DNA of 64,000 nucleotides, from the NCBI GenBank assembly GCA_033961575.1, contig CM066733.1, positions 137,194,421 through 137,258,420 on the forward strand, read 5' to 3'. Each line of letters opens with the position of its first letter. Positions within the stretch are counted from its first letter, which is position 1. The DNA is from Aselliscus stoliczkanus (Eukaryota > Chordata > Mammalia > Chiroptera > Hipposideridae). Made by a program: the position numbers and the translations under genes. The notes below the pieces were generated by a model, which worked only from the letters and a program-made list of their open reading frames with translations, searched no databases and was not told the origin of the DNA. This document shows, one piece after another, positions 35,180 to 47,280 of the stretch.

Positions 35180-38040
35180 AATATTTTTAAAGTTTTCTCA
35201 ATTACAGTTGACTTATAATATTATATAAGTTTCAAGTGTACACACAGTTATTAGACATTTATATAACTTACAAAATGATCACCCCCATAAACCTAGTACC
35301 CATCTGACACCATACAGTTATTAAAATATTGACTGTATTTACTGTGCTATATTTTACATCACCATGACTATTTTGTAACTATCAACTGGTACTTCTTAAT
35401 CTCTTCACCTTTTCACCCAGCCCAATATCCCTCAAATCTTCCAACCATCAGTTTGTTCTCTGTACCTATGACTTTGTTTCTGTTTTGTTTATTCATTTGT
35501 TTTGTTAGATTTAACACATAAGTCAAATTATATAGTAATTTTCTATCTCTGTCAGACTTATTGCACTTGGTCAAAACACCCTCTAGGCCATAACACCCTC
35601 TAGGTACTTCCATATTGTTGCAGATGGTAAGATTTCTTTCTTCTGAGTAATATTATACTGTATATTTGTACCACTTCTTCTTTATCCATTCATCTATCAA
35701 TGGGCACTTAGGTTGCTTCCATATCTTGGCTATTGTAAATAATACTGCAGTGAATATACAGATGCATATGTATTTTTGAATCAGTGTTTTGGGTTTCTTT
35801 GGAAAAAGAAATTGTTGGGTCCTTTCTTAGTCTCTTGTTATAGTGTTTGTTTTGAAGCCCATTTTGTCTGGTATAATTATTGCTACCCCATTTTTTTGTT
35901 TGTTTCCATTTTCATGAAATACCTTTTTCTATCTCTTTAATTTCAGGCTGTATGTGTCTTTTAACCTGAAATGAGTCTCTTCAAGGAAGTATATGTAAGG
36001 GTCTTGTTTTCTTATCCATTCAGCCACCCTATGTATATTGATTGGGGCATTTAATCCACTTATATTTAAAGTAATTGTTGATAGCTATGTAGTTAATGAA
36101 ATTTTATTATTCATATATATATTTTTCTTTTTCCTAAAGAAGTCCCTTTAACATTTCTTGTAATGCTGGTTTGGTGGAAATGAACTCTAGCTTTTTCTTG
36201 TCTGAGAAGCTCTTTATCTCTCCTTCAATTTTAAGCGATATCCTTCCTGGGTGGATTAATTTTATGTGTAGGTCCTTGCTTTTCAAAATACTTTGTGCCA
36301 GTCTCTTCTGGTCTGCAAAGTTTCTGTTGAGAAATCAGCTGAAAGTCTAATGGGGAGCTCCCTTGTAGGTTTTTTGTTTGTTGTTTTTAAGATTCTCTTT
36401 GTCTTTAACCTTTGTCATTTTAATTACAACCTGTCTTGGTGTAGGCTTCTTAGGTTTAATTTTTTGTGTGACACTGTGCTTCCTGGGCTTGTATGTCTAT
36501 TTCCTTCGTGAGGTTAGGGAAGTTTTCCATCATTATTTCTTCAAATTGGTTTTCAGTTTCTTGCTTTCTCTCTTTTCCTTCTGGTATCCCTGTGATGTGA
36601 ATGTTAGTGCGTCTGATGTTGCCCCAGAAGCCCCTTAAACTATTCTAATTGTTGGTACTCTTTTTTGTTTTGTTTTGTTTTTGCGGTTCTGATTTGGTAT
36701 TCTCTGCTACCTTATCTTCTAAATTGCTTCGATCCTCTGTTTTATCTAATCTTCTATTGATTCCCTCTAATTCATTCTTCATTTCAATTATTGTATTCTT
36801 CTGACTGGTTCTTTTTTTATATTTTCTATCTCCATTTTTATGTTTCTTATTTCTTTGTTGAAGTTTTCACTAAGATCACTGAGCATGCTTATCACGAGTA
36901 TTTTGAACTCTGCATCTCATAGGTTGCTTATTTCCGTTTTGTTTAGTTCTTTTTCTGGAGCTTTGTTCTGTTTTTTAGTTTAGGACATGTATTTTGTCTC
37001 CCCATTTTGGCTGCCTCCCTGGTTTTATTTCTATGTATTAATAGAGTTTCTTTGTCTCCCAGTCTAATAGAGTGGCCTTATGTAGTAGGTATTCTGCTGG
37101 GCCCAGCAGCACAATCTCCATGGTCACCTGAGCTAAGTATTTCATGTATGTCCCTTGAGTGGGTTGTGTGTGCCTTCCTGTTATAGTCAAGCCTTGATCG
37201 CCTTTGGCACATCAATGGGAAGAACAGACCCTCAGGCTGATTTGCTGTAAGGACTGCCCATGACTATAATGGAGGAGCTATTGTGCAGGGGCTGATCCTA
37301 TAGAGCAGGGTTCATTTTAGTGGGGATTTTGTGCCTGCAATCTGCCCTTTATTATTATAATGTGTATTATTTGTGGAGGTGGTTATGTAATGTGATGGTG
37401 TGGTCTGAAGCTGCCCACTGGGTATGTTGGTTCTGAGGCTTCTTGGGAAGGGCTGTGATGTAGGCCAAGCTCAGCTGCTGTCTGTGCTCTGCCCAGGGCC
37501 ACTTGGTATGAGCTACAAAGTGATGTGCTGATGGCTGCCACTTGTTCCAGGCTTAGAGGTACCTGGGAGAAGCTAAGCTGCAAACTGAGGCTGGCTGATG
37601 CTAGTTGTGGGCTTAGGGGTTGCTTAGCATGTAGTACAGGAGAGCTGAGGTCAGATGCTGCTTGTTTGGGGTTTATGAACCTTTGAGAGATTTTAGGAAA
37701 GTTCACAGTCTGCACCAAGACAGGATATTTGTATGAAAAAAACACTGCATGCAGATTGGGTGGGCCTGCAAGTTGGGTGGGGCGAGGATCTCAGGGAATC
37801 ACCAGGGCAGGGTGAATAGTGTTAGCCAGTTGAGGGAGACCCAGATGACGCTCATCTAAGTCTGTATGCAGGGAGAGAGGAGGACTCAACAAAGAAAAAA
37901 TGTCTTCTGCCAGCACTAATGTCTGGGAGACCGCTGCCCCTTAAGCCCTCACCCTGCAGCCAGACAGTTCAGTTCCTCCCCGCATGTCTTTGGTGCCTTT
38001 GCATGGTCCCTCTTTGTCAGAGATATTATCTTGAAAAAGG
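35180..38040 (-). mobile_element. LINE-1 with 5' region retained and internal ORF2 deletion, antisense
   Basis: Left part (35180-35820): antisense 3' UTR and the end of ORF2 ('cctctaggtacttccatattgttgcagatggtaagatt', 'ccattcatctatcaatgggcacttaggttgcttcc', 'attgttgggtc'). At about 35821 it jumps to antisense text of the ORF2 endonuclease end ('tttgaagcccattttgtctggtataattattgctaccc', 'agtctcttcaaggaag'), skipping most of the reverse transcriptase. ORF1-side text follows, then a GC-richer 5' UTR-like region (36960-38040). The 120-codon minus-strand open frame at 37383-37745 lies in that 5' region and is not ORF1 or ORF2. Confidence 0.8.
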
Positions 38041-38820
38041 TATGTATTACTGAAAGACAACAATTCTCACTAAGCCCTCACAAAACAACAGAAAAGGATT
38101 TGATTTAGTTCTAGATCCATTTATAGATATTTTACTGTAAAATAATATTCAGCCTCACAGTTTACCTTGTACTTAGAAAATGATAACAATGACAAACCCG
38201 TTGTGTGGCTGAGGCTTCAAACATCACTTTATCTATGTACTGGTATCTACATGGAATTTGGAGACAAGATACCTCTTAAACCCAGGAAGTATAAGAGCGT
38301 TTACATATGCAAAAATCTGTTTTTATTTCCAAGGGTTTGATTAAAGCTTCTTGTAGTCTATCTTTGTGCATATGTTAACCCTGGTAAAGCGAAGTGAGGC
38401 ATTGTTCACATCATCATTTTTTTTTACTTTTTAATATTACATATATTGTTTCAAGCTTCAGTTCATTTTATCACACATTTCTTCATTTACTCAGGTGGAT
38501 ATTACAATCCCAATGCCAGCCTTAATTTTTCAAATATTCACTTGGCACTGTGAGCCAAATGCTTTTGAATCATTTTCCAGATAGAATGATAATTTTATTC
38601 TGGTGACCTAACCCATTTTAGCTTGTTTGTAATGCAGCAGAGTACAGGCTTTGGATTCAATACTGTTTTCCAAGGAAAGTAAGAAAATCTGCTTTGCATT
38701 TAAGACTATGATGTAATGTCTCACATTTGCAGATTATTTAAAATGAAAAACAGGTTTTCACCACTTGGAAGCCTATATTTTCATTGGTGTTCATGACAGA
38801 CAGAGTATATTTGACGATAT
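38041..38820. other. unique sequence, nothing recognised
   Basis: No nameable repeat, no ORF with a domain. Confidence 0.45.
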
Positions 38821-38823
38821 ATA

Positions 38824-38938
38824 CCGGCGGTGCCAAAAAAAGGTATACATGTGATTTTTATTCATCTTTTTTTATCTGTGTATATTATTACAATTTTAAT
38901 ACAGTTTTTACCTTTCTTAAAATGTGTATACTATTGTT

Positions 38939-38940
<2 letters not shown>
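38824..38940 (+). mobile_element. mariner-derived MITE, copy 1 (right end eroded by TA repeat)
   Basis: It starts CCGGCGGTGCCAAAAAAAGG after a TA. The interior has 'tattacaattttaatacag' and 'ctttcttaaaatgtgtatac', shared with the copies at 56144 and 57067. The expected right terminal GGCACCCCC is missing, replaced by a long TA tract. Confidence 0.85.
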
Positions 38941-39037
<97 letters not shown>

Positions 39038-39055
39038 TGGATATATATATATATA
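38941..39055. repeat. (TA)n microsatellite, interrupted
   Basis: Three TA blocks separated by CTT and TCTGG. They produce Tyr/Ile open frames that are not genes. Confidence 0.97.
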
Positions 39056-39056
39056 A

Positions 39057-41045
39057 AAACTTTCAACTGGTAGGCCTCATCAGAGCAGGTGATATTAAGT
39101 AATGAACAAGTTCTCTTTCCAAACCACAGTTCATACTTTAGTTAATATCATTCCTTAAAATAAGAAGTTGTTTACCAATGCTGCTTCTGCAAGCTGATTG
39201 CCACTTAAAAAAAAAAACAAAAAAATCCTCTGAGACATGACTATGCCCAAGGGATTGCTTTTATTTCTTTGTTTATAATAACTACAAACAAAAAGCTGCA
39301 AAAGCTCATCTCGCCATGAGACATCCTGACAATCTGCCAGTTTAGTCACCAATAATAATGAGACTGGCACTAGCCATCAGCTCAGCACTAATCTAATGAG
39401 GGCCTGCTTCATTCACCCACTGATATTACAACAGCTGCTAAGCACCCGATGTTTAGGACATATAAACAAGGGGTGTGTCTCCAACCAGTTGAAAGATAAT
39501 TACCCCCACAATATGGCTTTGATAGCACACAGAAGCAGCTGCATTTTATTTTTCTATGAAATTTCCTAGAGATAGACTATCTTGTCAAGATTACAAAATT
39601 AATGAGGTCATCTGCCTAAGCTAAGCTTGGAAAAGGCTCAATTAGTTAGTATTGTTGCTGGTGGGGTTTTGTTGTTGTTTTGATTTGCTTTTCCCCCAGT
39701 TTTCCATGCAGATAAGAACATACATGTGATTTACGGACATGTATATATAAGGACCATGTGATGTCACTTCCTTCACTTTGTTCCTGGGGTGAATGCAATT
39801 ATGAACAGATGGGCAAATGACATGATTCCACTGTTAATGAACTTCCCTACTGAGGAAGAGGACAGTGCATTACCCTTTTGTACTTCAGAATCTTAATTAT
39901 CACTTTTTTTTCCAGTGTGATTATTACACATGCAAACATCTTTGAATTTAAGTCATGTTGATGGAGCATATTATGGACATCATTAACTGCCTCTGTTCTG
40001 GCTGGGAGGCAACACATGCTCATGAGTGCTGTAGAATAAGACATCCAGCACAGACAGCACTGTCACACTGGATTCTAAATTAAACATCTACAAGGGAGGG
40101 GAGATCTTAGTAAACATGTCATATAGTTGTTAGTAACAAATGCCAAAAAGGTCCTCATTTTTTGTTTTGTTTTTTGTTTTTTGTTTTTACATAAGAAGAA
40201 GGAAGGAGGAAATACATATCTAAAGGGAATCTGTTCCAGTTAGAGAAATTTTGTGCATGCTTAAAACCATATGTTAGAAGCTAAAGAATCTTTTAATTTA
40301 ACCATAGCCATAATCCAGTACTGTTATTAAAAATTATTCATTATGCACTGAACATCCCTTCTATGAAGTATAAAATAATTTTTGGTCAAGATATCACTGT
40401 TCTGTCAGTATGTCTAGTAAATCTGGTCATTTCTATAGCAAACTGAGAGGGCTGTTTCAAACATTGGGTTACATCCTTATCCTAAAAATCACATCTATTC
40501 ATGAACATTCTTCATATGCTAAGCAAATCAGAATATTGGCCCATTTTAGGCAATCTAGACATGAAATCCATTTGAGAAATGGATTGGTTGCATGAGTCAA
40601 AGTAAAGTCAACCTCAGATCTAAAGTTGGGAGTATTTGAAACCAGGGATGAAATTCTGTGGCTCTGAATCCTAGTGACATGCTAAACCTAATGTTCCTCA
40701 GAATTACGGTAGCCATTTATCCAAAATGAATACAGGACACACAGTTAAATTTCAATTTCAGATAAGAAAAAAAATTAATATAAAATTCCTCATTAGTAAA
40801 ATGAAATAGCTTATTTCTATGTTTTAAGAGTTTTAGTAGTTCTAAGGTAGTATTTTTTAATTATAGTAAATCCACACAAACAATATTTCAATCCATTTGG
40901 CCATAAAGATCACAGGAAAAAATAACCTAAGGCGGTTACCTTATTTTAAATTGCTTTAATCACTCAATAAAATATTCTTGTATAGTTTTTATTTTCCAGG
41001 CTATGGGTTTTGGAAAATAATAGGATAATTCTTTGTGTTGTTTTT
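39057..41045. other. 2 kb unique sequence, possible conserved non-coding DNA
   Basis: No interspersed repeat is recognisable except (TTTTTG)n-like sequence at 40157-40189. 39160-39660 is less AT-rich, has E-box CAGCTG twice, and homeodomain-type TAAT motifs, some as CTAATGAG. The ORFs are short. Any regulatory function is inference only. Confidence 0.35.
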
Positions 41046-41049
41046 TTCA

Positions 41050-41490
41050 TTGTTATTATAACAAAGTACCACAAATTTAGTGACTTAAGGCAAAACATTT
41101 ATTACCTTGTTATAGAGGCCAGCAATTCAAAATGGCTTTCACTAGACTAAAATCAAGGTGTCTGAAGGGCTGGGTTCCTTCCAGAAGCTCTATGGGAAAA
41201 CCTGTTCTATCTTTTCCAGCTCCTCTGCATCCCGTGGCTTGTGGCATCATCTTCAAATGTGGTTCTCAGGGATCTTGAAACCTCTCTGACTCTGACATTC
41301 TGGCTTCCTTATGAGTCCCTTTGTGACTACATTAGGCATACACAGATAATCCAGAAAAATCTTCCCATTCAAAACTCTTAATCACATCAACAAATTCCCT
41401 TTTGCCATATTAGGTAATGTATCAACAGGTTTTAGGAATCAGGATGGAGTAATCTTGGCCGACCATTATTCTACCTATCACAGGCATTAC
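41050..41490 (-). mobile_element. MLT1-type LTR (ERVL-MaLR), antisense
   Basis: The plus strand reads 'ttattataacaaagtaccacaaatttagtgacttaagg', then 'aaaatcaaggtgtctgaagggctgggttcc', 'cttttccagctcctctgcatcc', 'ttaatcacatcaac' and a final 'attctacctatcacag'. This is the MLT1 LTR in reverse complement. No coding sequence. Confidence 0.85.
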
Positions 41491-41599
41491 TGACATATTC
41501 AATCAATCTCCAATTATTATTTTAATTTATAATTGCTAAAACCAAGGTTCCCCCTACCCCCAGACAATGGCCTTGATTCTGAAGAGACATAAATAATAT

Positions 41600-42060
41600 G
41601 TGGAACCTGTGCTCTCAGAATCTCTGTGGAAGAGACTGACAAAGAAGCTGACAATTCAATTACAGACAATAAGGGCTAATTGGTGCATGGTCACATTTAA
41701 GGGTACCTAATTCAATTAGAAAGATGGGTGTAGAAAGAAATATTATTAGAGGGGGAGACTATCTAAGTGTGACAGACATTTAAACATGGGCTTGGTGAGA
41801 AAGGTACAGCAGGTGATTCCCTAAGAAAGAGCAGAATGTGCAAAGGCAAGGAGACAGGTTTCTTAAAGATAATAGTTAGTGATTAGACACTGACATGTTC
41901 CCTGGGAAGTGGTGAGTGGTATGCTATGAAGCTGAAGATGAAACTGAAATCTATATCATGGAGGACTTTCTATGACATACTAAGGAAAAGGTACTAGAGG
42001 TATTAAGACATTTTAAAGTAGAGAATCATGTGAACTGATATGGATGTAAGGAATTGATTA
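41600..42060 (+). mobile_element. LINE-2 fragment, sense
   Basis: Typical L2 wording in order: 'gagactgacaaagaagctgacaattcaattacagac', 'agagcagaatgtgcaaaggcaaggagac', 'tcatggaggactttc' and 'agagaatcatgtgaactgata'. It is strongly diverged. Confidence 0.7.
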
Positions 42061-42792
42061 TTGGTGTGTTTATGAATTTTGTGTAAGAATGAGTCAGCCT
42101 GATCTACTAGGATACTGATGATTTAAATATTTCTATAGATCACAGTTGAGGTTGCCATTATTATAGGTAGTGAGTCTAGAAAGAAGGTCGGTGTCAGTTA
42201 GACAGATAATGATCATATTTCAGGAGAAACTAAATATGAAGATTATAAGGTTTGACTAAGAGTTTTCCACATTCAACTTCCAAAAAGAGTTGCCTTTCAC
42301 TGAAATATAAAATACAGAAGGAATGGATTGTGGTACAAGAATGATGGGTTTAGTTTTTGACATTAAAATTAGAGTACTAGTAGAATTATAAGTCACACTT
42401 CTTAATATATGGTGTCTAACGGCTCATTGTAGGAATCAGGATTACAGAGATAAGTTTGAAATTTATCAAAATACTGGTGATAGAAGCCATAACAATAGAT
42501 GGGATATTCCAGGAAACATATCTACATAAGAAACCAAGAAGGGTGAGTAGAGAAATATATGAAAACTAACTGTCTAAAACATCAGAGGGAGATCCCATAA
42601 GGCAGGTTGAGAGAAAACAAAATAGAAACCATGTCATGAAAGCTAGAGTAGGAGAGAGTTTTAAGGACTAGATCGTGGTCAAAATCATATGATATTAGCT
42701 AATAAAAATTTAATTTAATTTATAAACTAGAGAACATTATTGACCTTGTCAAAAATAAGGCCTTATTTACAATGAGCATATAATATAGTTGA

Positions 42793-42794
<2 letters not shown>

Positions 42795-42862
<68 letters not shown>
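42795..42862. repeat. (TA)n(CA)n compound microsatellite
   Basis: About 45 bases of AT repeat followed by about 22 bases of AC repeat. Same type as at 4783. Confidence 0.97.
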
Positions 42863-42925
42863 CCATGTACACACAAAAATATAGGATCACATGAATTTGG
42901 ATCAGAATATAAGTGAAATAGCTGC

Positions 42926-43228
42926 TTGTTTCTTCCTTTTCCGATACCTCTGTCTGCTCCTTCCTGTTTCAGTTCTGTGTTTCATGTATTAAGTGGTTCA
43001 ATGCACACAGATTTAACTGAGCTGTGTCCTCTGTCATTTCAGGATATGGCCAATCATTTCCTTATTACTGGAAATCACAGGCATATCTCCTCCTTGGAAC
43101 AACATGAAATATATGATGCTGTAGCTATTTCTAAAATATTCATTTTAGTTGAAAGCCGAAAGACTAAGGCTGGACATAAAGCTTCAGTCAAAACGTTATC
43201 ACTGTCTTTTGAACCAAGGATTCACTAA
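42926..43228 (+). other. 100-codon open frame in unique sequence, unconfirmed
   Basis: This is the longest plus-strand frame that is not in a recognised repeat. It starts at an ATG. The translation begins with a Pro/Ser/Phe-rich segment and has no domain I recognise. A polypyrimidine-AG of acceptor type (CTGTCATTTCAG, ending near 43043) lies inside it, but no matching donor or coding bias is apparent. Chance is the most likely explanation. It is listed so that it can be checked. Confidence 0.12.
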
Positions 43229-43344
43229 ACCTAACACTGTTCTAATATTTTACTCTCCTTTCTAGAATGAAAATTTGAAAAATAAGAATCACTTTAAAAA
43301 TATCTATATGTTTAGGGGTACGTCAACTAAATCTAGCTCTACTT

Positions 43345-43495
43345 TCTTTTTTTAAAGTTATTATGAATTACAGATGTACAAAACAATGCAATAGTTACCC
43401 TTTTCACCGCTTACAAAGTGACACCCCCCTCCCCCCCAATCACTGCCCCTCCACCCCAGATATAATACATATCTATTACAATTCCATTGACTCCA
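43345..43495 (-). mobile_element. LINE-1 3' end fragment, antisense
   Basis: T-run followed by 'attatgaattacagatgtacaaaacaatgcaatagttaccc' and a C-rich stretch, then 'atacatatctattac'. Same 3' UTR family as 7326 and 19343. The right boundary is uncertain and no exact TSD was found. Confidence 0.88.
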
Positions 43496-44039
43496 TTCTT
43501 TAGATATAGGATAACTAGAGTATTGGAACTTTCCCTAACATATTTGCTCTGTGTAAGCATCACCTCACAGAGATCATTCAGAATTCTCTCACCATACTGT
43601 ATAAAAACACATCCTGTATTTTCAAAACATTGGCTAAAGTTTCCATAACAACACAATAAATAGAAATAGAAAAAGAGAAACAAAACTTAAACAATTTTAT
43701 TTCAATCTACAATATGATATTTTTATATAAGAACTGAAAATCATGCTTGAGATTCAAAACATTTGTAAGCTTTAAGCAATAATAGAAAAAGGCCAAATGG
43801 CATGTGCAAATTGTCAAACTCATTTTCTGAAAAAATCATCTATATAGCCATTCAGATAATTTTACATATAATTCTCTTGGCTTTTGTTTCAAATATAAGC
43901 CTCATTAAAGTCAATCCAACATTTGAATTCTGGAATGGCTTTCAAGTATTTAAGTTGATTTTTTTCTAATTGCAATTAAATAACACTTCTTTTATGACAA
44001 TTGCAACACTAATTCTTTAAAAATGTTCATTTAATCTAA

Positions 44040-44185
44040 ATGATTCTCTGGAAGATAGGCATAATTTATACCCATTTGGAAATGAAGAAACCAAGGCACA
44101 GAGTATCTTAGTAATTTGCCTAAGGTAACACAGGTCGTTAATTTGGAAAGTTAGTGGTAAGCTTCTAACACACTGCACGAGTCAT
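44040..44185 (+). mobile_element. MIR SINE, sense
   Basis: It contains the conserved MIR core: 'tttggaaatgaagaaaccaaggcacagagtatcttagtaatttgcctaaggtaacacagg', then 'agttagtggtaagct'. This is the clearest MIR in the window. Confidence 0.88.
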
Positions 44186-45860
44186 ATTTGCTAGAATGCA
44201 AAGTCACTGTGAGTTACAAGGTTAATTTGTGTGAATGCAGGTTTCTGAGTTAATTCCCCTCACTGCGTATCTGGTAATGGACACAGCCCGTTACCAAGAG
44301 AGAAGCCTTGTTAACTTCAAAATGCCCCATCTCTCCTTCCTTGCAGCAACCAGGCTGAAGAGTTTATTCTGGCCCAGACGATGGAACTAGTTCCCTCACT
44401 CACACTCCTGATTTGGATTCCCTCTTGCCTATACAAGGAAATGACACCTCAGACTTTTTTTTTTTTAATTTATATTGGTGAGATTCTGAATATGAGGTAG
44501 ATTTTTTGTGTATGTGTGTATGCATATGTATGGGGGTGCTGTGGAATGGCAAATATATTCTATATGAATCCACTTTGAGATAAGTAACTGGAGATAAATA
44601 GACGGACCTTTCAAAGATTTGACCCAGGTTTCTACTGCTCTGAGATTTGGAACTTTGGGCCCATGCCTGGCTAACAAAGTATTACTACTTACTTCCTTGG
44701 CACACACACATATCTTTCAGTCATCTCTCAAGAACATGGGGAGGCATTTAGTTGTGGTTTGTGATATGGCACAGGCTTAGGCATCTGTTTATATTGAAAG
44801 AAAGTATTACCTAAAAGTATCCACATATCACCTGAACTTCTAAAGTAAACTTTGAACTATTAAGAGCATAACTTCCATTTAAATTACTTATCACAAATGC
44901 ATTGTGCTTTTAACAGGAACCCTAGGTCCCACTTCATCATAGCTAATTTCTTTCTGTATTTTTAGAATTCTCTTTGGGACTTTTCACTCAGAAATTTGTC
45001 TTCACAGAATTATTTTTACATTAGGATTGATGCTTTTAATCATTGATATAAGTTTTTTTTTTAACTACATTACTTTCTGTTAAAAAAAAATCTGAACTTC
45101 TTGGACCATTATCATCACACAGAATTACAGAGAGCTAGTGCCTTCAGCAGACAAAAACTTCCTGCTGAATAAACAACACTATGGAAAGAAAAGGGAAGGG
45201 TCTTTTCATGAAATGTGTGGGATTTACTGCAGTCCCGCTAGAGCCTCCAATGTCTTGTGAGTATATATACTACACGCCTAATGAGTGTGTGCAGCCTATT
45301 ACCTCGAATAAGCTAAAGAAGAAAAAGCACTTCAATAGGCTACCTCAATCAATCCTGATTCTTAGTTTCTTCCTTCTTTAAATAGTTTAATCAACAGAAT
45401 GTTTACTGACTAGGCTTCATTTATTTCTCAATAGAATAAAACCTATTTCTCTTTTAACCTGATTCCGACATATACATCATAATATATATATACTATGCAA
45501 CACTGAATATTTATACAGAATCAATTAATTCATAAAAAGGATTTAGAAGTTTTTCACACATAGTAACACTAAAACTATGTTAGATACGATACTTATTACT
45601 ATTTTTAAAGATTTTAAATTGTCCTTATTCTGTATCTGTCTTAGGACATCAGCATTTTAATATCTTGAGATATGCCTATCCATAATCATGTCCAGAAATT
45701 TGGCAGCTACACATTAATAGCAGCTAAATATATCTTGGGGAAAAAAAACAAAAATACCCATACCCCTACGGCAACATTGTAGTCCCATATACACTGTCCA
45801 AAACAGCAACCATCAGTTTTTCCTTTATATCTGCTTGATACGACTTCAATCTTCTTAAAT
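44186..45860. other. 1.7 kb unique sequence, no gene recognised
   Basis: Open frames of 66-80 codons are present without recognisable domains. Sequence around 44200-44420 is GC-richer. No repeat assigned. Confidence 0.4.
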
Positions 45861-45865
45861 TGTAC

Positions 45866-46101
45866 CTGAAGCTGATGTTGTATAGTATTGTATGCCAACT
45901 GCAACTGAATATGTGGATGGTCACGGGATGTGGAGTATACTGTGGAGGGGAGTCAGGGGAGTTGTGATGGATATGTATGATATGGCGGGGGAATGGGGTG
46001 ACGAACTGGGGGAGGGGGTTTTTACTTTGGGGGTAAAGAGTATAACTATTGCCTTGTGTTGTACACCTGAAACTAATAAAAAAATAAAAAATAAAAAAAT
46101 A
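45866..46101 (+). mobile_element. LINE-1 3' UTR end, sense
   Basis: The text 'ctgatgttgtatagtattgtatgcc', 'ggtcacgggatgtggagtatactgtgg', 'gggggagggggtttttactttg', 'gagtataactattgccttgtgttgtacacctgaaac' with an A-rich tail is the sense copy of the 3' UTR seen antisense at 19343-19600. Confidence 0.92.
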
Positions 46102-46384
46102 TGCAGGAAAGAATTCATATAAAAATAGACATATAAATGAAAAGCCAGTATCATTTACTTAAAATTAATGTTTTATCATTTAGCCTTTTACACATAGAAT
46201 GTAATTATTGACATATCTTACATAATTATTTTCTGGCTCTTAGTAATGTATAATGAATATGAAACAGAACTCTAAAACCAGGAACTATACCCCTGCTGTG
46301 CATATAACACTTTCCCCCCTGATTTCTAAATATCTCAAAGAAAATATTCTAATGCAAATATGGGTTTCTACAAATCTGTTCTTT

Positions 46385-46520
46385 TTAAATATTAGAGTTT
46401 GAAATGATCGGCACTGTTCTTTATGGCAGACACCATGTTTTATTAAATTTCATATTACTTGCATCTATTACAGTAAATGGTTATAGATTATGAGGTCTAT
46501 AAAGATTTGTTGAAATAAAA
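46385..46520 (+). mobile_element. LINE-2 3' end, sense
   Basis: The order 'tttatggcagacaccatgttttatt..', 'cttgcatctattacag', 'taaatggttatagat' and 'aaagatttgttgaaataaa' corresponds to the L2 3' terminal region (gggcagggactttgtct, tccccagcacctagaaca, tcaataaatatttgttgaatga). Confidence 0.55.
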
Positions 46521-46699
46521 AGAAAATAAATGACATAAAGTCACTTTTCAATATTCATCAGTAAGTATTTATTGTGCACCATTTGTGTGCGTGGCTTCAA
46601 TATCTTAAGAGTCATGAGGGATTCAGATTAACTAATTACATTTAATATGTCAAGTTCCTTTCACTTCAGGAGATACAGACTAAATAAAAATACAATCAA

Positions 46700-47280
46700 T
46701 TCTTCATTCATACAACAAATATTTACTGAACAAATTCTATATGCTTAAAGCTAGTCCTGTTCTAATTTCTGGGAATACAGAACAAAGTGCCCTCCCAGAG
46801 GGAAACTGAACTCTAAGAAGTGGAGACAGAAAATGAAGAAATAAATATATCAATATATAAAAGGAGAGAGAGTGGGGAGGTATTTATTTTATATAATGTG
46901 GTCTAGGTATGATAATCTCATTACCATTGATAATTTTTTACATGAACAGAGGCTTGCAGTAATTATAATACCTTGTATTAACTGTAGGTACAAATATGTA
47001 TATATCTCAGGAAAGGGTTTCTAAGAAGAGGAAATATCACATGCAAACCTTTAGGGCAGGGGTATGCTTTGTGTCAATAGACTACAAAGAAGAAAAATGT
47101 GCCTAGAGCATAGTGAGTGAAATGAAAAATAAATCATTTTAGAAAAATAGCCAGAGACCAAAATCTGTAGGATTTTACGGGTATTGAAAAATACTATGAT
47201 TATTTACCTAGAGTAAGATGGGAAATCATTGAAGGCTTTAAGTAGAGAAGATATATGATACAACAAAAATTTTAAAGCAC
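46700..47280 (+). mobile_element. LINE-2 fragment, sense
   Basis: It starts 'attcatacaacaaatatttactgaacaaattctatatgc'. It continues 'gttctaatttctgggaatacagaacaaag', 'ccctcccagagggaaactgaactctaag', and further on 'gtaagatgggaaatcattgaaggctttaagtagagaag'. This is the standard L2 order. Confidence 0.85.

Noticed and set aside
37383..37745. 120-codon minus-strand frame, the second longest apart from repeats
   Set aside because: Lies in the GC-rich 5' region of an L1 with an internal deletion. The translation matches no L1 protein that I recognise.
38784..39102. Two 90-codon frames with long (YI)n
   Set aside because: Translation of the TA repeat plus a mariner MITE.
42926..43228. 100-codon plus-strand frame as a possible exon
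   Set aside because: No recognisable domain, no coding bias, and an acceptor-like AG inside it without partner signals. Kept only as a low-confidence feature.
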